Positions 31,976-36,170 of a DNA stretch of 36,170 nucleotides are shown here, piece after piece; position 1 is the stretch's first letter, and every line of letters begins with the position of its first letter. Made by a program: the position numbers and the translations under genes. This DNA is from Phycisphaerales bacterium. GTDB lineage: Bacteria > Planctomycetota > Phycisphaerae > Phycisphaerales > SM1A02. The stretch covers positions 1 to 36,170 of the forward strand of contig RECV01000199.1 in NCBI GenBank assembly GCA_007693845.1, in the 5' to 3' direction. A model generated the notes under the pieces. It saw only the letters and a list, made by a program, of their open reading frames with translations. It was not told where the DNA came from and ran no database searches.

Positions 31976-32323
31976 TCACGTATCGGTCGCTTTCATCTGA
32001 TCAAGATCATCCGTGCCGGTGGACTGGTACGCGCGGTGGAAGAGGACGAGCGTGAAGGCGATCACGCCAAAGCCGATGACAATGGCGGTCAGGATCAACG
32101 CCTGCGGCAGCGGGTCCGCAAAGTCGCCGACGGGATACTTCTCGCCCGGAGGGATGAGCGGCGCATTCGGACTGCGCAGTCCCGCGGCGGTGAAGATCAA
32201 CAGGTTGGCCGCTTGTGATAACAGCACAAGCCCGATGATGAGCTTCACCAGGTTGCGCCGCATCATCAGGTAAAGACCCGCGGCGTAAAGCGCTCCGATC
32301 ACGATGGCGAGGATGAGTTCCAT
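31976..32323 (-). CDS. mrpC: Mrp/Mnh cation:proton antiporter subunit C
   Basis: 115 aa with three membrane segments; homologous to NuoK. Typical blocks: [28 protein letters not shown] and [26 protein letters not shown] at 32323 was chosen because GGAGG lies upstream within the end of mrpB and homology begins at once; a frame from 32350 would overlap mrpB. Confidence 0.95.
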   Translation of the reverse strand: MELILAIVIGALYAAGLYLMMRRNLVKLIIGLVLLSQAANLLIFTAAGLRSPNAPLIPPGEKYPVGDFADPLPQALILTAIVIGFGVIAFTLVLFHRAYQSTGTDDLDQMKATDT

Positions 32324-32330
32324 GTCCGTT

Positions 32331-32747
32331 CTATTCCTCCGCCAGGGCATAAACGATCATCAGCGTGATGGACAACACGACCAGGTACACGCCGATGTCA
32401 AAGAAGAGATACGTCGCCAGTTTGAACGGTTCCGGCCGGCCGGGGATCGGAATCTCGATCCACGCGCTGGAAAGGAACGGTTCACCGAGAATGAGCCCCA
32501 CCACGCCGGAAAGCGTCGCCATCAGCAGGCCGAACCCCATCAGTTGATGCAGTTCGAAGCGCAACATGCGACGTGAAGTCTCCACGCTGTACCCGATCGC
32601 AAAGAGCGCGAAGGCCGTCGCGCCGAGCAGCCCGCCGATGAATCCGCCGCCGGGTTCATCGTGACCGCGCAGCAGCAAAAAGATCGAGAACAGGACGATG
32701 ATCGGGAAGAGATAGCGGATGGCGGTCCGGAGGATCAGTGAACTCAT
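32331..32747 (-). CDS. mrpB: Mrp/Mnh cation:proton antiporter subunit B
   Basis: 138 aa with four membrane segments; MnhB family. The hallmark [22 protein letters not shown] is intact, as is the terminal [17 protein letters not shown]. It overlaps mrpA by 4 nt and precedes mrpC by 7 nt. Confidence 0.95.
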   Translation of the reverse strand: MSSLILRTAIRYLFPIIVLFSIFLLLRGHDEPGGGFIGGLLGATAFALFAIGYSVETSRRMLRFELHQLMGFGLLMATLSGVVGLILGEPFLSSAWIEIPIPGRPEPFKLATYLFFDIGVYLVVLSITLMIVYALAEE

Positions 32748-35131
32748 GACGCCTCCTCCCGGCCGTCGGCCTCGTGCGGGTTGTTCTTCCTTTCCTGCTC
32801 ACGAGGCGGCTTCAGTTTCAGCAGCGCGAGCACGCCGACCGCGGCGATGACCAGCACGACGATCTCACCCAGCGTATCCATCGAGCGGAAATCAACGAGG
32901 ATGACATTGACGATGTTCCGCCCCTGACCGAGCTCGTAGCTGTTCTCCGCGAAGTAGTCCGAAATCTTCTCCGTTTCCAGATTCGTGGCGATCAGCACCA
33001 GAACGGTCATCATCACGCCCGCGGCCACGGAAACCACCAGGTCGCGCACCCGCGCCGGCACACTGGAAATGCGCGGGAACTGCGGCAGGTGGTAGAACAC
33101 CAGCACGAAGAGAATCACGGTCAGCGTTTCGATCAGAAACTGCGTGATCGCAAGGTCGGGCGCGCCATGGATGATGTAGATTAATGCAACGCCGTAGCCC
33201 ACCACGCCCAGCGACGCGATCGCCGAAAGGCGCGAGCGGGAGTGCACCGCTCCGAACGTGCCGATCAGGATCAGCGCCGCCACGATCAACGTGTAGAGGT
33301 TCTCAATGACAAACGGCACCACCTCGATCTCGCGGAACTGATCCACGATGGGCAACACATCAAGCTGCAGAATCTGCCAGCCGATCAGGCCGACTGACAT
33401 CGTGATCGTGATGAAGAGGTAAACCCTGAGGTAACCGCTCTGAAGCAGTCGGGTCTGGAACGACGCGAGTTTGAGCGTGCCATTGAAGAGGGCGTAGTAC
33501 CCCCGTTCGGGGCCGATCCGGTTGAGCGCATCGAACGGTTTGAGAATGCGCGAAATGATCGGCAGGCCGAGAAACGCCAGAATGCCGAGCACGACGGCCG
33601 CCACGCTGATCATCAGCGGCAGATTGATGCCGTGCCAGAGCGCGAGCTTGACCTCCTGCGGCACGCCCATCACCGCACTGGCGGTCGGCTCGATGATCGG
33701 CCTGGCCAGCGGATTCAGGAAAAGCCCGAAGAGGAGACTGAGTGACCCCAGCAGGGCCGGGCCGAACCACATCGCGAACGGCGCTTCGTGCGGATGTTGT
33801 GCCGTTTCCTTCAGTGCCCCCCAGAACGGCTTGACCGCGATCAGCAGGGCGACGATCACGAACAGGAACCCAGCCACGCCCGCCGCGATCGTGAGCGGCA
33901 ACATCCAGTCGGGATTCTTGACCGTCGTGTCCAGCAGCAGTTCCTTGCCGAGGAATCCGAAGAACGGCGGGAGACCCGCCATCGACGCGCCGGCAAGAGC
34001 CGCGGCCAGAGCCGTCAGCGGCATCTTTCGCCGCAAACCGCCGAGTTTCGTGACGTCCTTCTCACCCGTTTCGTGGGTGATCGTCCCGGCCACAAGGAAT
34101 AGCGTCGCCTTGTAAAGCGCGTGCGCAAGCAGAAAGACGGCAAATGCCTTGCCGGCGTATTGTGCTGCCTCCGGCGAATCGACATTGCTCAACCCGGTCA
34201 GAAACACGAGCACGCCGAGCGCGCTGACGGTTGAGTACGCCAGGATCTTCTTCAGATACACCTGACGAATGGCCAGGTATGCGCCGACAAGCATTGTCAC
34301 CCCGCCGAAGATCACAAGCGTGTAGAGCCAGACATCCGTCGCGCCGAGCGCGGGGTTCAGTCGCGCGAGCAGGTACACGCCCGCCTTGACCATGGTCGAT
34401 GAGTGCAGGTACGCGCTGACGGGTGTCGGCGCTTCCATCGCGTTGGGGAGCCAGAAATGAAACGGGAACTGCGCGGATTTCGTGAAACACCCTGCAAAGA
34501 CGAGAATCACGATCGGCAGATACCACGCGTGCTCGCGCAGCACCTCGCCCTCGTTGATGATCTGTGAAACTTCCATGCTGCCGGCCGCCACGCCGAGCAT
34601 GATGAGCCCGGCCAGCAGGGCGAGTCCCCCACCGCCGGTCACCAGCATGGCCTGCAGCGCGCTCTTGCGCGCCGACTCGCGGTGATGGTCGTAGCCGATC
34701 AGGAAATACGAGCTGACGCTCGTCAGTTCCCAGAAGATGAACATGGAGATGATGTTGTCCGCGAGGACCAGCCCGAGCATCGAGGCCATGAAGATCAGCA
34801 GCCAGGCATAGAACCGGCCGCGGCGGGGGTCGCCTTCCAGATAAGTCCCGGCGTAGAACACGATCAGCGTGCCGATCCCGCTGATGAGCAGGGCAAACAT
34901 GAGGGACAAGCCGTCCAGATAGAAGCTCAGCCGAATGTCCAGCGCATCGGCCCACGCATGGACCTGGGTGATCGTCTCTCCCGCAGCCACATCCGGCAGC
35001 CACCGGGCGATGATGAGAAACGCCGCCAACGGTCCCAGCGCCAGTACCGCGCCGGTCCACCGACCGGCCGCGCGATCGATCAACGGCGCAGCCAGCGCAA
35101 GGGCGAACAGAAGCAGGACGGCGATCAGCAT
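32744..35131 (-). CDS. mrpA: Mrp/Mnh cation:proton antiporter subunit A
   Basis: 795 aa, the full-length long form of MrpA. The N-terminal two thirds are NuoL-like: [18 protein letters not shown] (membrane Glu), [37 protein letters not shown] (membrane Lys and His residues), [12 protein letters not shown]. The C-terminal third holds the extra domains of MrpA ([28 protein letters not shown], then [24 protein letters not shown]). It ends in a charged cytoplasmic tail. First gene of the complete mrpABCDEFG operon, which exchanges Na+ (or other cations) for protons and serves pH and salt homeostasis. Confidence 0.96.
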   Translation of the reverse strand: MLIAVLLLFALALAAPLIDRAAGRWTGAVLALGPLAAFLIIARWLPDVAAGETITQVHAWADALDIRLSFYLDGLSLMFALLISGIGTLIVFYAGTYLEGDPRRGRFYAWLLIFMASMLGLVLADNIISMFIFWELTSVSSYFLIGYDHHRESARKSALQAMLVTGGGGLALLAGLIMLGVAAGSMEVSQIINEGEVLREHAWYLPIVILVFAGCFTKSAQFPFHFWLPNAMEAPTPVSAYLHSSTMVKAGVYLLARLNPALGATDVWLYTLVIFGGVTMLVGAYLAIRQVYLKKILAYSTVSALGVLVFLTGLSNVDSPEAAQYAGKAFAVFLLAHALYKATLFLVAGTITHETGEKDVTKLGGLRRKMPLTALAAALAGASMAGLPPFFGFLGKELLLDTTVKNPDWMLPLTIAAGVAGFLFVIVALLIAVKPFWGALKETAQHPHEAPFAMWFGPALLGSLSLLFGLFLNPLARPIIEPTASAVMGVPQEVKLALWHGINLPLMISVAAVVLGILAFLGLPIISRILKPFDALNRIGPERGYYALFNGTLKLASFQTRLLQSGYLRVYLFITITMSVGLIGWQILQLDVLPIVDQFREIEVVPFVIENLYTLIVAALILIGTFGAVHSRSRLSAIASLGVVGYGVALIYIIHGAPDLAITQFLIETLTVILFVLVFYHLPQFPRISSVPARVRDLVVSVAAGVMMTVLVLIATNLETEKISDYFAENSYELGQGRNIVNVILVDFRSMDTLGEIVVLVIAAVGVLALLKLKPPREQERKNNPHEADGREEAS

Positions 35132-35494
35132 CGGTCGGTCAATCCCTCGGTGAACAGCTCAGACAATCGATAATACCATGTCGCTTCCCATCTTGCCCTC
35201 TATCCTGTACCTCAGCCAGCCCAAATCCCATATCTGGTATCTGTGTGTGAACAGTTCGCTCTTCTCCCGGAACGGGTGCTTTCCTCGACGTGATATCGGC
35301 CTGAATATCTGAATACACCATCGGATCATCCGATCGTCCGGCATGACTCGACATGTCTCAAATCTGTACGGTTTGATAGGTAGACCGCGCAACACGGTGG
35401 CGTCTACGATCGGCCGCTGCCGCGAGATTCAGTGTCCGCATACGATGTCCCACCTCGTTCGGGTGCTTCGATCACCTTCCCTGAAAGGACTCCC
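35132..35494. other. 363-bp divergent intergenic region upstream of mrpA
   Basis: The spacer must hold the mrp operon promoter (minus strand) and that of the plus-strand gene at 35495. It is less GC-rich than the genes. It contains a perfect 7-bp inverted repeat (35320-35334) and direct repeats of TGAATA near 35301-35314. Short open frames on the minus strand reach almost to mrpA but have no recognisable product. No promoter boxes could be set with confidence. Confidence 0.5.
35320..35334. promoter_or_regulatory. Palindrome, candidate operator upstream of mrpA
   Basis: ATCGGAT-C-ATCCGAT is a perfect 7-bp inverted repeat with one central base, about 190 nt upstream of mrpA and 160 nt upstream of the divergent gene. 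Size and symmetry suit a dimeric repressor or activator. It is not a site I can assign to a known regulator. Confidence 0.35.
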
Positions 35495-36145
35495 ATGGCC
35501 GGCGGCCAGGACCACTCACGCTACCAGCAGGGCATCATTCGTCGCGGCCATGAACACAAGGACACCATTGCGCTGCAACGGCTGGGGGAGATCGTCTCTG
35601 ATCTGTACCTGGCCGAGGGCGGCCGAGCGCGTCAGTTGTGGGAGAACGCCAGATCGGCCCTGAACAAGATCGCCGCCGATGATCCGCAGGCGGAGAAGAT
35701 CCTGAAAGAGAAGAACGTCGAATCGCTCGCGAAGTTCATTAGCGCGCTGTCACGAGAGTTCAAGCAAGCCAGTGCGAAATCCGCCGCATCCGCGAGTGAT
35801 GACGAATTGTCCTCGGGGTCGACTCCCCCAGCCGAGTCGGCCGCACCCCGGCCGGAACGATCGAGCATGACGTTGCGGGAGCAGATGGCCGCTCGTGCCG
35901 CGGGCGCCGAACCGCCTTCGTCGGAAGAGCTGAAGAGCGCGATGAAAAAGTTTCGCAAGCGGCTGAAGCTGAAACAGCTTGATGATGAATCCAAGCTCGG
36001 GCGCAGTCCGCTGACCTCGGGTAAACAAGCGCCGAAGATGGCCATCCTCGCGCCGCGTGAGTTTCCACCCGCCGTCTGGGAGGAACTCGAGCGGCAGGGC
36101 AAACTGCGCTCCCGTGGCGGCGGCTTCTACGAGTTGGCCGAGTGA
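35495..36145 (+). CDS. Charged protein of unknown function
   Basis: 216 aa. The N-terminal 90 residues look helical (RGHEHKDTIALQRLGEIVSDLYLAEGG, LWENARSALNKIAADDPQAEKI). A Ser/Ala/Pro-rich linker follows (about 90-130). Next comes a basic helix (AMKKFRKRLKLKQLDDE) and a conserved-looking end (APREFPPAVWEELERQGKLR, GGGFYEL). No membrane segment or signal peptide. ATG at 35495 was chosen for AAAGGA 6 nt upstream; the frame extends to 35432 without such a site. I do not recognise the family; the layout suggests a cytoplasmic, possibly nucleic-acid-associated protein, which is inference only. Confidence 0.75.
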   Translation: MAGGQDHSRYQQGIIRRGHEHKDTIALQRLGEIVSDLYLAEGGRARQLWENARSALNKIAADDPQAEKILKEKNVESLAKFISALSREFKQASAKSAASASDDELSSGSTPPAESAAPRPERSSMTLREQMAARAAGAEPPSSEELKSAMKKFRKRLKLKQLDDESKLGRSPLTSGKQAPKMAILAPREFPPAVWEELERQGKLRSRGGGFYELAE

Positions 36146-36170
36146 CCGGCCCTGCAACGCTCACGCATCC

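Noticed and set aside
27408-35131. ggt and aroA as true members of the mrp operon
   Set aside because: They share strand and the gap to mrpG is 54 nt, but there is no functional link and no overlap as between the mrp genes; only read-through is conceivable.
35139-35395. Short minus-strand frames ending just before mrpA, possibly a small leading gene
   Set aside because: They have no recognisable sequence, no good ribosome binding site and overlap each other in different frames; they are treated as intergenic.
1-36170. CRISPR arrays, insertion sequences, rRNA genes
   Set aside because: No regularly spaced repeats, transposase-like proteins, terminal inverted repeats or rRNA-like sequence were noticed on reading both strands.

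Overview
The window is a GC-rich, densely coded bacterial chromosome segment with no phage or plasmid genes. Planctomycetota, most likely a Phycisphaerae-type lineage, is the best guess. The basis is the dockerin-like tail of the secreted haloperoxidase (two copies of a VFDLL..L..WG motif with acidic loop residues), the divergent membrane-anchored SPFH proteins, and the long internal inserts in housekeeping enzymes. This is inference from sequence style; no database search was possible.

Layout. (1) 1-2572, plus strand: a partial protein with a RanBP2-type zinc finger, an alpha/beta hydrolase lipoprotein, rnpA, yidD and a fumarylacetoacetate-hydrolase-family enzyme, each overlapping the next. 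(2) 2590-12868, minus strand: six tightly packed genes. In transcription order they are a 745-aa polytopic SPFH protein, an HflC-like SPFH protein, a third HflK-like SPFH protein, an ABC ATPase, a 696-aa ABC-2 type permease and a 679-aa membrane-anchored helical protein. A second ABC-2 type permease (13217-14353) diverges from them. (3) 14504-19900, plus strand: uvrA, a small membrane protein, and a phosphoribosyltransferase/hydrolase fusion whose catalytic residues look lost in both halves. (4) 19928-21323, minus strand: macro-domain protein and ispD. (5) 21492-25611: a secreted vanadium-type haloperoxidase and a two-domain carboxymuconolactone-decarboxylase/AhpD-like protein diverge from an unusually AT-rich spacer. 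(6) 25740-25813: tRNA-Arg(CCU). (7) 25846-29087, minus strand: aroA and gamma-glutamyltransferase. (8) 29142-35131, minus strand: a complete mrpABCDEFG cation/proton antiporter operon. (9) 35495-36145: an unknown charged protein.

The most unusual signal is a family of short palindromic repeats inserted in frame in uvrA, aroA and the gamma-glutamyltransferase gene. Each core is 33 nt: an 8-bp arm, a conserved 17-nt loop close to TCCTCCCTTCGGTCGTC, and the perfectly complementary arm. The arms differ between copies but always still pair. Copies occur in both orientations. One orientation encodes a Ser/Ala-rich peptide (ASSS-L/P-RSSDAASG) and the other a charged one (EAA-R/T-DDRREE). All sit where the host protein family has a surface turn or variable loop. 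The pattern resembles the protein-inserted palindromic elements of Rickettsia and Wolbachia, but the sequence is not one I recognise.

Second in interest are the three-SPFH plus ABC-transporter operon, which suggests a membrane-microdomain-associated export machine, and the double pseudoenzyme fusion.
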